Both the position numbers and the translations under genes were made by a program. From Corallococcus silvisoli (GTDB taxonomy: Bacteria > Myxococcota > Myxococcia > Myxococcales > Myxococcaceae), in assembly GCF_009909145.1 (NCBI RefSeq), contig NZ_JAAAPJ010000022.1, positions 62,001 to 126,000 on the forward strand: a DNA stretch of 64,000 bases, given 5' to 3'. Shown here in pieces: positions 42,015 through 50,610 of this stretch (its first letter is position 1; every line of letters starts with the position of its first letter). The notes beneath the pieces were generated by a model. The model worked only from the letters and a program-made list of their open reading frames with translations, was not told where the DNA came from and did no database searches.

Positions 42015-42464
42015 CACGTAGGGGTTGTCCTCGCGGAACACCTCGCCGAAGAGCGTCTCCAGGCGGCCGTCCTGCTTCAGCCGCTCCACGATGCGGTTCT
42101 GCGACGCGGGCGCGTCCGAGTGCGCGTGCAGCATGGCGGACGCGATGCCGCTCTGCGCGTCCGCGTCCGGGAACTCCTCCAGCAGGCCCAGCTCCATGTC
42201 GGCCTGGGCGATGGACTCCGCGTCCGCCGCGGAGGGCTGCGCCTTCACCGCCGGCGTCTGTGTCGGCGTGGGGCGCGAGGAGGCGGGCCGCGCGGGCTCG
42301 AAGTCGCTGCGACCCTGGAACGAGCGCACCGTGGCGTTGGCGGGCTGGCGGCCCTGGGAGGCAGCCGGCTTGCCGTCGCGCGTGGCGTCGCTCCGCTCGG
42401 AGCGCTCGAACTCCGAGCGCTTCGCGGGAACGGACGGGCGGTTGCCACCATCGACGCGGGACAT
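41862..42464 (-). CDS. Hypothetical protein, intact copy at the module junction
   Basis: 200 residues from the ATG at 42464 (GGAG upstream); the open frame continues further but the extra part lacks coding character. The N-terminal 90 residues are low-complexity, rich in Ser, Arg, Pro and Ala (RSEFERSERSDATRDGK, then PTPTQTPAVKAQP). The C-terminal half is helical, with ADMELGLLEEFPDADAQSG and IVRALDTALTRGTVTGDDL. No family is recognised. Its 3' 153 bases are duplicated at 40632-40784, so it appears to be the target of the adjacent module. Confidence 0.7.
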   Translation of the reverse strand: MSRVDGGNRPSVPAKRSEFERSERSDATRDGKPAASQGRQPANATVRSFQGRSDFEPARPASSRPTPTQTPAVKAQPSAADAESIAQADMELGLLEEFPDADAQSGIASAMLHAHSDAPASQNRIVERLKQDGRLETLFGEVFREDNPYVEQPHKAAIVRALDTALTRGTVTGDDLRAFSRGTYAQEWQQIGAALGDARK

Positions 42465-42680
42465 GACGGGACTCCAGGGCGGGGGAAGGCCCGGCGCGGT
42501 GCTCGCGCCAGGTGTGCGCACCTACATCCGTTATCGCGCCGGCCTTCCCTCGGGTTGCGTGGCCTGCCCGTCCACAACCCCCGCCCGGCTGCCCGCTTGC
42601 CGCCTCGGAGGCCCCTCCCAATCCCGGATCATTTCGCTTTGGTCGCTTTCCTCAACGGCCAACCCCTTGTTTTCATGGGA

Positions 42681-42699
42681 CTTCCGTCGCGGACGGAAG
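42681..42699 (-). terminator. Short perfect hairpin downstream of the esterase gene
   Basis: CTTCCGTC (42681-42688) and GACGGAAG (42692-42699) form an 8-bp stem with a 3-base loop. It lies 23 bases past the stop of the esterase on the minus strand. No U-tract follows, so it may be a terminator or an RNA-stabilising hairpin. Confidence 0.35.
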
Positions 42700-42721
42700 C
42701 GACGGGTTTCGCCGCGCCGCG

Positions 42722-43774
42722 TCACCCGGCGGGTGGGAAGATTTCTTCCAGGCCGCGGGAGAGGTGGGACTGCCAGGCCGGGTAATTATGGCCCCCGCTG
42801 TAGGCCTCGTACGTGACGCGGTGGCCGGTGGCCTGGAGGAGGGGCGGCAGGCGCTGGTTGCCGTCCACCAGGGCCTCGAAGCGGCCGCAGTCCATCCAGA
42901 CATGGAGGGGCGGCTGACCGGTGCGCCGGGCCAGGTCGAAGACGACCATGTCATTGCCGTCGATGGAGAAGGCGCCGGACTGGGACAGCACGTGGCCGAA
43001 GACGTGGGGCAGGCGCTGAGCGGTGTAGAGGGCCATCAGCCCGCCCAGGGAGGCGCCCAGCACCGCGTGCACGCCGGGGGTGCGCCGGGTGTCCAGCAGG
43101 GACAGCCGCTCGCGCGCCAGCGACAGCACGTGCTGCTCCAGGAAGCCCACGGTGGCCTCGCTGCACGTGTACTCGACGGCGCGTGCCGGGCCGCCGTTGG
43201 ACACGAAGGCCATGGCCACCGGGCGCATGCGCCCCTGGGCGATCAGGTTGTCCACCAGCGTGGGCAGCTGGACGCGCCGCAGGTAGTCGTCGCCGTCCAG
43301 CACCACCAGCAGGGGCACGGGCCCGGGCACGGGCGGCGCGTAGAGGGCCACCGCGCGCTTGCGGCCCACGGCCCACTGATGCGTCTCCACCTGGTGCCGC
43401 GTCACTCGGCCCCGGGGCACGCCGCGCACGCGCTGGCCCAGCGCGGTGGCCTCTCCCTTCGGCATCCAGAAGCAGGCGTTGACGTCGCCGAAGCCGTTGT
43501 CGGAGTGGCGCGCGTTGAAGGGGTCGCGCAGGCGGCGGCCCTTCGCATCCAGGAGCGCGTACTCGACATAGGCGTCCTCGGGCAGCGCCAGGGAGCGCAC
43601 CCACAGGCCCCGGCCCACGCGCTCCAGCGGCAGGGGCGTGCCGCGCCAGTCCTGGAAGTCCCCTTGGAGGAAGACGGGCCGGGAGCCCTTCCACACGAAG
43701 GTGGCGGTGTCTCCGTCGATGAGCGGTGTGCCCTCGCGGCGCGCGCGGGCTTCCAGCGTCCGGATGTCATCCAT
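42722..43774 (-). CDS. Enterochelin esterase-like hydrolase with N-terminal E-set domain
   Basis: 350 residues. The N-terminal 100 residues (TATFVWKGSRPVFLQGDFQD) look like an Ig-like E-set/CBM48 domain. The C-terminal about 220 residues are an esterase D/enterochelin esterase fold: PLLVVLDGDDYLRRVQLP, the nucleophile elbow VLGASLGGLMALY (GASLGG) and a C-terminal His in YSGGHNYPAWQ. Such enzymes cleave ferric-siderophore esters or trehalose-like esters. No signal peptide is seen, so cytosolic. Substrate cannot be set. Confidence 0.85.
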   Translation of the reverse strand: MDDIRTLEARARREGTPLIDGDTATFVWKGSRPVFLQGDFQDWRGTPLPLERVGRGLWVRSLALPEDAYVEYALLDAKGRRLRDPFNARHSDNGFGDVNACFWMPKGEATALGQRVRGVPRGRVTRHQVETHQWAVGRKRAVALYAPPVPGPVPLLVVLDGDDYLRRVQLPTLVDNLIAQGRMRPVAMAFVSNGGPARAVEYTCSEATVGFLEQHVLSLARERLSLLDTRRTPGVHAVLGASLGGLMALYTAQRLPHVFGHVLSQSGAFSIDGNDMVVFDLARRTGQPPLHVWMDCGRFEALVDGNQRLPPLLQATGHRVTYEAYSGGHNYPAWQSHLSRGLEEIFPPAG

Positions 43775-43871
43775 GCGTGGCGGTCACTCTATGCACCGCG
43801 CTCGGTGCCGGGCACCCGGACGGTGCTCGTCGTGGAGGCGCGTCCAGCCGACGACATCGCGGGCGGGGCGC

Positions 43872-44789
43872 TCAGGGGGAGGCGTGGCGCAGCAGGTCGC
43901 GCAGCGCTTCGGTCAGCTCGGGGTGGCGGAACTGGAAGCCCGCCTCCAGCGCGCGACGCGGCATCACCCGCTGGCCCTCCAGCGCCACGCGCGCCATCTC
44001 TCCGAAGCGCGCCTTGAGGACGAGCCCCGGCACCTGCAGCACCGCGGGCCGCTCGAGCACCGCGCCCAGCGTGTGCGCGAAGGTCGCGTTCGTCACCGGC
44101 TCCGGCGACGTGGCGTTCACCGCGCCCGACAGCGTGGCGTGCTCCAGCGTGAAGCGCATCAGCTGGAACAGGTCGTCGCGGTGCACCCAGCTGACGTACT
44201 GGTGGCCGTTGCCCACCTTCGCGCCCGCGCCCATGCGGAACACCGGCAGCATCCGGTGCAGCACGCCCCCCGCCGGGTGCAGCACCACGCCGATGCGCAG
44301 GCGCACCGTGCGCATGCCCGCCGCCTCCGCGCGCTGGGCTTCGGCCTCCCAGCCCTGGCACACCTGGGCGAGGAAGTCGTCGCCGGGCGTGTCCTCCTCC
44401 GTCAGCGTCAGCGCCGCCCGGGCGCCGCCGTAGTAGCCCACCGCCGACGCGCAGACGAAGTGCCGCACGCTCCCCGCCTGCCGCATCGCCTCCACCAACA
44501 CCCGCGTGCCCTCCACCCGGCTCTGGTGGATGCGCTGCTTGGCCTCGTGCGTCCAGCGCTGGTCCACCGGCTCGCCGGCCAGGTGCATGACCCCCTGCGC
44601 CCCCGCGAGCGCGTCCGGCGACAGCGGGGTGCTCCCATCGAAGTAGGAGCCCGTCACCCCGGCGGGCAGCCGCCCCAGGGCGTGTTCAACGTTTCGGCTG
44701 AGCACGTGCACGGTGTGGCCGGCGTCCAACAAACCCTGGACAAATCCCGGACCGAGGAAGCCCGTGGCACCCGTGCAGGTCACCCTCAC
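43872..44789 (-). CDS. TIGR01777-type NAD-dependent epimerase (SDR39U1-like)
   Basis: 305 residues from a GTG start at 44789. The N-terminal Rossmann motif CTGATGFLGPGFVQGLL is followed by LSRNVEHALGRL; VMHLAGEPVDQRW, ASAVGYYGG, VQVCQGWEAEA-like and the C-terminal RRALEAGFQFRHPELTEAL block are typical for the SulA/YfcH-like TIGR01777 family. Its GTG overlaps the stop of the redoxin-like gene by 4 bases, so the two are coupled. Activity is not known for this family. Confidence 0.9.
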   Translation of the reverse strand: MRVTCTGATGFLGPGFVQGLLDAGHTVHVLSRNVEHALGRLPAGVTGSYFDGSTPLSPDALAGAQGVMHLAGEPVDQRWTHEAKQRIHQSRVEGTRVLVEAMRQAGSVRHFVCASAVGYYGGARAALTLTEEDTPGDDFLAQVCQGWEAEAQRAEAAGMRTVRLRIGVVLHPAGGVLHRMLPVFRMGAGAKVGNGHQYVSWVHRDDLFQLMRFTLEHATLSGAVNATSPEPVTNATFAHTLGAVLERPAVLQVPGLVLKARFGEMARVALEGQRVMPRRALEAGFQFRHPELTEALRDLLRHASP

Positions 44790-45355
44790 CGTCGAACCTC
44801 CTCCTCCTCACGCTCCGCGGACAGGTCCTGCCCCACCAGCTCCCCCAGGACGACGAAGAAGCGCTCCTGGTCCTCCGGCTTCATGCGGCCAGAGGAGCGG
44901 AAGACAGGCGTCCCTTCGGAGTCCAGCAGCATCACCGTGGACGTCTTGGTGGGCAGCTTCCACGGCGCCTGCCCCAGGGTGCCACGCAGGTCCACCAGGA
45001 TGGGCACCCCTGCCTTCTTCTCCTCGTCGCGCACGTATGACAGGGCAATCTCCCTCGCGGGGAAGAAGTCGTACTTCTCCAGGTTGGCGACCGCGACCAC
45101 GAACGCGCTCTGGAGCAGACCCCGCTCGCGTCCCCGTGTGAAGAGCTCCGCCTTCAGAGGCGCGTTGAGTGTCGTGGAGTCCTTGTCCTCGTAGAAGAGG
45201 ATGACCGGTTTCCCACGCCAGCGTGACAGCTGGACGCGCTCTCCCTTGGAGGTGCTTAACGTCGCGTCCAACGCCTCTGGACCGGGGGAGGACGCGCCGA
45301 CCGCGCTCCCCGCCGCCAGGGTCACCGTCAGCGCGCCTGTGAGCCATGCCTTCAC
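44786..45355 (-). CDS. Exported redoxin-like protein
   Basis: 189 residues from a GTG start at 45355, chosen because AGGAGG lies 6-7 bases upstream and a signal peptide follows (KAWLTGALTVTLAAGSAVGA). The mature part has the thioredoxin-like SRWRGKPVILFYEDKD and ILVDLRGTLGQAPW strands, but no CxxC motif, so it is not an ordinary thiol oxidoreductase. It resembles the YtfJ family of periplasmic proteins in strand order. It is divergent from crtE; the CarA/CarH operator lies only about 15 bases upstream of its start codon. Confidence 0.8.
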   Translation of the reverse strand: MKAWLTGALTVTLAAGSAVGASSPGPEALDATLSTSKGERVQLSRWRGKPVILFYEDKDSTTLNAPLKAELFTRGRERGLLQSAFVVAVANLEKYDFFPAREIALSYVRDEEKKAGVPILVDLRGTLGQAPWKLPTKTSTVMLLDSEGTPVFRSSGRMKPEDQERFFVVLGELVGQDLSAEREEEEVRR

Positions 45356-45370
45356 CGGGAGCCTCCTATG

Positions 45371-45426
45371 TTGTCCAAGGTTCTGACAAACATTAGACAT
45401 AGCCTTGACAATCTCTGGACGCAAAC
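45371..45426 (+). promoter_or_regulatory. Predicted CarA/CarH operator: four 11-bp spaced half-sites
   Basis: Four TnGAC half-sites start at 45383, 45394, 45405 and 45416, each exactly 11 bases apart: CTGACA, TAGACA, TTGACA and TGGACG. Immediately upstream, TTGTC (45371-45375) and GACAA (45385-45389) form an inverted pair. CarH-type repressors bind as tetramers with MerR-like domains on 11-bp direct repeats, one overlapping the -35 element. The third half-site is the crtE -35. Both regulators are the last genes of this operon. Confidence 0.75.
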
Positions 45427-45434
45427 GCTACCTC
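45405..45434 (+). promoter_or_regulatory. Promoter of the carotenoid operon
   Basis: The -35 is a perfect TTGACA (45405-45410). A weak -10 (TACCTC at 45429-45434, spacing 18) is the best fit. It overlaps the third half-site of the operator, so bound repressor would block RNA polymerase directly. crtE starts at 45482. Confidence 0.6.
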
Positions 45435-45481
45435 TACGAGGAAAGGCTGCTGCCGTGCTCCCGACTCCGGAGATCCGCTGA

Positions 45482-46570
45482 ATGGCGACCCTGCTTTCCA
45501 ACGTGCAGCAGCCTCTCGCGGACGTGGCGCCCCCGGAGCAGGCCTGGCTGCACCTCGTGCAGGCGCGGGTGGAGCGCTCGCTCGCCCAGTTGTTGGAGTT
45601 GGAGGACGAGCGGGCGTTGGACGCGCGCTGGACGCGGGCGGCGGAGCATGCGCGCGCCTATGCGCTGAGGCCGGCCAAGCGGCTGCGGCCGGCGCTGGTG
45701 CTGGCGGGGCATGGGCTGGCGCGTGGGAGCACCGCGGTGCCGCCGGGGCTGTGGCGCTTCGCCGCGGGGCTGGAGCTGTTGCACACGTTCCTGCTCATCC
45801 ATGACGACGTGGCGGACCAGGCGGAGCTTCGCCGGGGCGGGCCGGTGCTGCACCGGATGCTGGCCCCGGGCCGGACGGGCGAGGACCTGGCCGTCGTCAT
45901 GGGGGACCACCTCTTCGCGCGCTCGCTGGAGGCGATGCTGGAGTCGGGGCTGCCGGGCGCGTCGCGCGTGGCGCGGTACTACCTGGGGGTGTGCCGTCAC
46001 ACGGCGGCGGGGCAGTACCTGGACCTGGAGCTGGCGCGCGCGCCGCTCGCGGAGGTGACGCTCTTCCAGACGCTGCGCGTGGCCCACCTCAAGACGGCGC
46101 GCTATGGCTTCTGCGCTCCGCTGGTGTGCGGCGCGATGCTGGGCGGCGCGGACGCGCGGCTCCAGCAGGGCCTGGAGCGGGTGGGGCGCGCGCTGGGGCT
46201 GGCCTACCAGCTCCGCGACGACCTCATCGGTCTGTTCGGCGACGCGTCGCTTTCGGGCAAGGCCTCCGACGGCGACTTCATGCAGGCCAAGCGCACCTTC
46301 CCGGTGGTGGCCGCGTACGTGCGCGCGACGCCCGCGGGCCGCGAGGAGCTGGAGCGGCTGTGGGCGCTGCCCGAGGCGTGCAGGGACGGCGCGGCCCTCG
46401 CGCGGGCCCGGGAGCTGGTGGAGGACTTCGGAGGCCGCGCCGCGTGTGAGCGCGCGGTGGAGCGGGCGTCGCGTTCGGCGCGGCGGAGCCTGCAGGCGTT
46501 GCCCAACCCCCACGGCATGCGGGACCTGCTGGACGCCCTCATCGCCCGGCTCGCGCGTCGTGCTTCCTGA
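45482..46570 (+). CDS. crtE: Geranylgeranyl diphosphate synthase
   Basis: 362 residues, first gene of the carotenoid operon. The first Asp-rich motif is LLIHDDVADQAELRRGG (DDxxD, about residue 104), and the second is YQLRDDLIGLFGD (about residue 245). RPAKRLRPALVLAGH upstream provides the diphosphate-binding Lys-Arg block. It condenses isopentenyl diphosphate to the C20 precursor GGPP. CGGAGA lies about 9 bases before the ATG. Ten bases separate its stop from crtI. Confidence 0.92.
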   Translation: MATLLSNVQQPLADVAPPEQAWLHLVQARVERSLAQLLELEDERALDARWTRAAEHARAYALRPAKRLRPALVLAGHGLARGSTAVPPGLWRFAAGLELLHTFLLIHDDVADQAELRRGGPVLHRMLAPGRTGEDLAVVMGDHLFARSLEAMLESGLPGASRVARYYLGVCRHTAAGQYLDLELARAPLAEVTLFQTLRVAHLKTARYGFCAPLVCGAMLGGADARLQQGLERVGRALGLAYQLRDDLIGLFGDASLSGKASDGDFMQAKRTFPVVAAYVRATPAGREELERLWALPEACRDGAALARARELVEDFGGRAACERAVERASRSARRSLQALPNPHGMRDLLDALIARLARRAS

Positions 46571-46580
46571 GGACACCGTG

Positions 46581-48125
46581 ATGAGCACACAGCGCAAGCG
46601 GGTGGTGGTGGTGGGCGCGGGGGTGGGCGGGCTTGCCGCGGCGGCGCGGCTCGCGCGTCAGGGCTTCGACGTCCAGGTATTCGAGAAGACGCACGGCCCC
46701 GGTGGGCGGTGCAACCGGCTCCAGGTGGACGGGTTCACGTGGGACGTGGGGCCCACCATCGTGTTGATGCCGGAGGTGTTCGAGGAGACCTTCCGCGCGC
46801 TGGGCCGCCGCATCGAGGACTCCCTCACGCTGGTGCGCTGCGACCCGAACTACCGGGTGCACTTCCGGGACGGCTCCGACGTGACCTTCACGTCCGAGCT
46901 GTGCGCGATGGGCCGCGAGCTGGAGCGCGTGGAGCCGGGCAGCTTCCAGCGCTACCTGTCCTTCATGGCGCGGGGCCGCACCCAGTACCGCGTGAGCCTG
47001 GACCACTTCGTGGGACGCAACTTCGAGGGCATCCGCGACTACTTCTCCCCCAGCGTGCTGGCGAGGATCTTCCAGGCCCGCGCGCACCGCCGCATGTACG
47101 CGGACGTCAGCCGCTACTTCCGGGACGACCGGCTGCGCGCGGCGATGACGTTCCAGACCATGTACCTGGGCGTGTCTCCCTTCGAGTCGCCCGCGGTGTA
47201 TGGCCTGCTGCCCTTCACCGAGCTGGGCGTGGGCATCTGGTTCCCGAAGGGCGGCCTGTATGCCATTCCCCTCGCGCTGGAGCGGCTGGCGCGCGAGGAG
47301 GGCGTGACGCTGCACTATGGCCGTCCGGTGGAGCGCATCCTCACGAAAGGGGGCCGCGCCACGGGCGTGCGGCTCGCGGGCGGCGAGGAGGTGCAAGCGG
47401 ATGCCGTGCTGTGCAACGCGGACCTGCCGTACGCGTACGAGCAGCTGCTCGACCCGAAGGACGCGCCCTTCAAGCGCGGGGAGAAGCTGCGCTTCACCTC
47501 CAGCGGCTACATGCTCTACCTGGGCATGAAGAAGCAGGTGCCGGGGCTCTTCCACCACAACGTGATGTTCGGCCGCGACTACGCGGGCTCCTTCGATGAC
47601 ATCTTCCAGCGCTTCCGCGTGCCGGAGGACCCCAGCTTCTACGTCAACGTCCCCACGCGCACGGACCCGTCGCTGGCGCCGGAGGGCAAGGACGCGCTCT
47701 ACGTGCTCGTGCCCGTGCCGCACCAGCACGCGAGCCTGGACTGGAAGGTGGAGGGCCCGAAGGTGCGCGCGAAGGTGTTCCAGCGCATGGCGGAGCTGGG
47801 CTACCCGGACCTGGAGGCGGACATCGAGGTGGAGCGCGTGTTCACCCCGGATGACTGGGCGGGCACCTACAACCTGGCGCGCGGCAGCGCGTTCGGGCTG
47901 GCGCAGAACTTCTTCCAGATTGGCCCCTTCCGTCCGGCCAACGTGGACCCTCGCGTGAAGAACCTCTTCTTCGTGGGCGCCTCCACGCAGCCGGGCACGG
48001 GCCTGCCCACGGTGCTCATCTCCGCGCGGCTCGTCACCGAGCGGCTGGTGGCGTGGGCCCGCAAGGAGGGCGTGGCGCTGTCGCCGCGAGCGGGGACGCC
48101 CGCGGCGGTGGAGGTGGCGGCATGA
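46581..48125 (+). CDS. crtI: Phytoene desaturase (CrtI)
   Basis: 514 residues. FAD-binding N-terminus VVVVGAGVGGLAAAARLA is followed by VFEKTHGPGGRCNRL, the diagnostic desaturase second block. The C-terminal FAD block is LFFVGASTQPGTGLPTVLIS. Length is typical of bacterial CrtI. It introduces conjugated double bases into phytoene, on the way to lycopene or neurosporene. M. xanthus has two phytoene desaturases; this fits one of them, though which is unclear. crtB starts 4 bases inside its stop. Confidence 0.9.
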   Translation: MSTQRKRVVVVGAGVGGLAAAARLARQGFDVQVFEKTHGPGGRCNRLQVDGFTWDVGPTIVLMPEVFEETFRALGRRIEDSLTLVRCDPNYRVHFRDGSDVTFTSELCAMGRELERVEPGSFQRYLSFMARGRTQYRVSLDHFVGRNFEGIRDYFSPSVLARIFQARAHRRMYADVSRYFRDDRLRAAMTFQTMYLGVSPFESPAVYGLLPFTELGVGIWFPKGGLYAIPLALERLAREEGVTLHYGRPVERILTKGGRATGVRLAGGEEVQADAVLCNADLPYAYEQLLDPKDAPFKRGEKLRFTSSGYMLYLGMKKQVPGLFHHNVMFGRDYAGSFDDIFQRFRVPEDPSFYVNVPTRTDPSLAPEGKDALYVLVPVPHQHASLDWKVEGPKVRAKVFQRMAELGYPDLEADIEVERVFTPDDWAGTYNLARGSAFGLAQNFFQIGPFRPANVDPRVKNLFFVGASTQPGTGLPTVLISARLVTERLVAWARKEGVALSPRAGTPAAVEVAA

Positions 48126-49156
48126 GCGTCACGGAATCCCCCGGCCTCGTCGCGCGGGGCTACCGGCGGGCGCGCACCGTCACGCGCCACCATGCGAAGA
48201 GCTTCTTCTTCGCGTCGTACCTGCTCTTCGGTCAGCGGCGGAAGGCGGCCTTCGCGCTGTATGCCTTCTGCCGGCGGCTGGACGACCTGGTGGACGCGGG
48301 CGAGAGCGCGCTGCCCCAGGCGGCCTCGCTCGACCTGCCGACGCGCCTGGCCCGCGCGCGCGAGCGCGTAGCGGAGGTGTACCTGCCGCTGCCGGAGCTG
48401 GCCTCGCGAGAGCTGGGCCCTTTGTCCGCGCGCCAGCCCTCGGCGGAGGCTCCGTCGCCGTGGGACCCGAGCGAGTTCGCGGCGCTGCGCCACACCATCC
48501 ACCACTACCGGATTCCGGAGCAGCCCTTCCAGGACCTCATCTCCGGCATGGAGATGGACCTGACGCGCGTCCGGTACGACACGTGGGAGGAGCTGGCGCT
48601 GTACTGCCACCGGGTCGCGGGCGTGGTCGGGTGGATGCTCACGCCGGTGCTGGGCTGCGAGGACGTCCGGGCGGTGGAGCCCGCGGCGGACCTGGGCCGC
48701 GCGATGCAGCTCACCAACATCCTGCGCGACGTGCGCGAGGACCTGGAGCGCGGCCGGGTGTACCTGCCCGCGGAGGAGCTGCGCGCCTTCGGAATCACGG
48801 AGGACGACCTGCGCCAGGGCCGGGTGGACGCGAAGTGGCGCGACTTCATGCGCTTCCAGATTCAACGCGCGCGGGCGTACTACGCGCGGGCGGCGGGAGG
48901 GGTGCGCTACCTCACCGGCTTCGGCAGCCAGCGCATGGTGCGGCTGATGGGCTCCATCTACGGCGACATCCTGCGCGACATCGAGGCGCGGGACTTCGAC
49001 GTGTTCAGCGGCCGGGCCCACACGACGCCGGGCCGCAAGCTGGAGCTGGCGGCGACCGTGTTCCTGCGCCCCCGGGCCGCGCTGCCGGACACCCCCGTGC
49101 CGCTGCCCTCCACCCCGGTCGCGCTGCCATCCACGGGCACGGGAGGTCCGCGATGA
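48122..49156 (+). CDS. crtB: Phytoene synthase
   Basis: 344 residues. The two Asp motifs are FCRRLDDLVDAG (about residue 47) and NILRDVREDLERGRVYLP (about residue 203), the standard squalene/phytoene synthase pair; the first pocket also has HHAKSFFFASYLL. It joins two GGPP molecules head to head to phytoene, the first committed carotenoid step. A C-terminal Pro-rich tail (about residues 320-344) is extra. Overlaps neighbours by 4 bases on both sides. Confidence 0.93.
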   Translation: MSVTESPGLVARGYRRARTVTRHHAKSFFFASYLLFGQRRKAAFALYAFCRRLDDLVDAGESALPQAASLDLPTRLARARERVAEVYLPLPELASRELGPLSARQPSAEAPSPWDPSEFAALRHTIHHYRIPEQPFQDLISGMEMDLTRVRYDTWEELALYCHRVAGVVGWMLTPVLGCEDVRAVEPAADLGRAMQLTNILRDVREDLERGRVYLPAEELRAFGITEDDLRQGRVDAKWRDFMRFQIQRARAYYARAAGGVRYLTGFGSQRMVRLMGSIYGDILRDIEARDFDVFSGRAHTTPGRKLELAATVFLRPRAALPDTPVPLPSTPVALPSTGTGGPR

Positions 49157-50610
49157 AGGGCTCGCGCGTGGCGGTGATTGGAGGCGGCATCGGGGGGCTG
49201 ACCGCCGCGGGCCTGCTGGCCAAGGACGGCCACGCGGTGACGCTGTTCGAAGCGGGGCCGTCGCTGGGAGGCAAGGCGCAGGCCGTCACCGTGGAGGGAC
49301 TGACGCTGGACACCGGGCCCACGCTGCTCACGTTGCCGGCGCTGGTGCGGAGCACCTTCGAGCAACTGGACGCGCGGGACCTGCTGCCGCCGTTCACGGC
49401 GTTGGATCCGCAGTGCACCTACCGCTTCGCGGACGGGTGCGGCTTCACGGCGTACCAGGACCTGGAGCGCATGGCGGACAGCGCCGCGGAGCTGCGGCCC
49501 GCCGAGCGCAAGGGCGTGCACTCCTTCTACGCGGAGGCCGCGGCCATCTGGCGCGCCGCGGGCGAGCCCTACCTGGAGGCCCCCTTCGAGGGCATGGCCG
49601 GCTTCATGGCGCGCGTGGCCCGCCGGGGCATTGGCGCGATGCTGGCGGGGATGAAGCTGGACACGCTGCACGCGCTGGCGGCGAAGCACTTCCAGACGCA
49701 TCACCTGCAACAGTACGTGGGCCGCTTCGCCACCTACGCGGGCGGGTCGCCCTATGCGTCCAGCGCGGCCTTCGCGCTCATCCCGCACATCGAACATGCG
49801 TACGGCGTGCACCACGTCCGGGGAGGCATTGGCGCGCTGGTGGAGGCGCTGGGGCAGGCGGTGCGACGGCTGGGCGTGACGGTGCATCTGGACACGCGCG
49901 CCCGCTTCGAGCGCGTCTCCGGGGGCTACCGCGTGGGGCCGGGCGCGGAGGGAGCGCACTTCGACAGCGTGGTGGTGAACGCGGATCCGCTGGCGTCGCT
50001 GCGCCGGGAGTCGGAGCCGCTGTCCCTGTCCGGCTTCGTGTTGTTGCTGGAGGTGGAGGGACGGCCGGCCCTGCCGCACCACACGGTGCTCTTCGGTGGC
50101 GACTCCCGGCGCGAATTCGACGAGCTGTTCGCGGGCCAGCTGGCGACGGACCCCACGGTGTACTTCTGCAACCCGTCCGCCACGGACCCGAGCATGGCGC
50201 CCCTGGGGCGCACGGGGCTGTTCGTGATGGTGAACGCGCCGGCCATGCCCATGGGCGAAGGCCCGGCGGAGCAGGCCCGGCGCGACTGGGAGGCGCTGGC
50301 GGAGCACGTGCGGGTGCAGATGTTCGACAAGCTCTTCCGGCACTACCCGGCGCTGAAGGGCCACGTGCGCGTGGTGGGACAGCGCACGCCGGTGGACCTG
50401 GCGGCGCGTGGGGCTCCAGGGGGTTCCATCTACGGCTTCCTGCCGCACGGGCGCTTCGGTCCGTTCCGCAGGCCGCGCATCCGGGGCGGCACGCCGGGGC
50501 TGTTCTACGCGGGCGGCGGCACGCACCCGGGCGGCGGGGTGCCGCTGGTGATGTTGTCGGGCCAGTTCGCGGCGCGGATGGCCTCCGCGCACCTGCGGGA
50601 GGGCACATGA
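49153..50610 (+). CDS. crtD: CrtD-like carotenoid desaturase
   Basis: 485 residues. FAD-binding VAVIGGGIGGLTAAGLLA and FEAGPSLGGKAQA lie at the N-terminus. The C-terminal block LFYAGGGTHPGGGVPLVMLS resembles CrtD (hydroxyneurosporene desaturase) more than the upstream crtI. It sits directly before crtC, which makes its likely substrate. CrtD introduces the 3,4 double bond after 1,2-hydration. Alternatively it could be the second phytoene desaturase known from M. xanthus (crtIa); paralogue naming is uncertain. Confidence 0.8.
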   Translation: MKGSRVAVIGGGIGGLTAAGLLAKDGHAVTLFEAGPSLGGKAQAVTVEGLTLDTGPTLLTLPALVRSTFEQLDARDLLPPFTALDPQCTYRFADGCGFTAYQDLERMADSAAELRPAERKGVHSFYAEAAAIWRAAGEPYLEAPFEGMAGFMARVARRGIGAMLAGMKLDTLHALAAKHFQTHHLQQYVGRFATYAGGSPYASSAAFALIPHIEHAYGVHHVRGGIGALVEALGQAVRRLGVTVHLDTRARFERVSGGYRVGPGAEGAHFDSVVVNADPLASLRRESEPLSLSGFVLLLEVEGRPALPHHTVLFGGDSRREFDELFAGQLATDPTVYFCNPSATDPSMAPLGRTGLFVMVNAPAMPMGEGPAEQARRDWEALAEHVRVQMFDKLFRHYPALKGHVRVVGQRTPVDLAARGAPGGSIYGFLPHGRFGPFRRPRIRGGTPGLFYAGGGTHPGGGVPLVMLSGQFAARMASAHLREGT

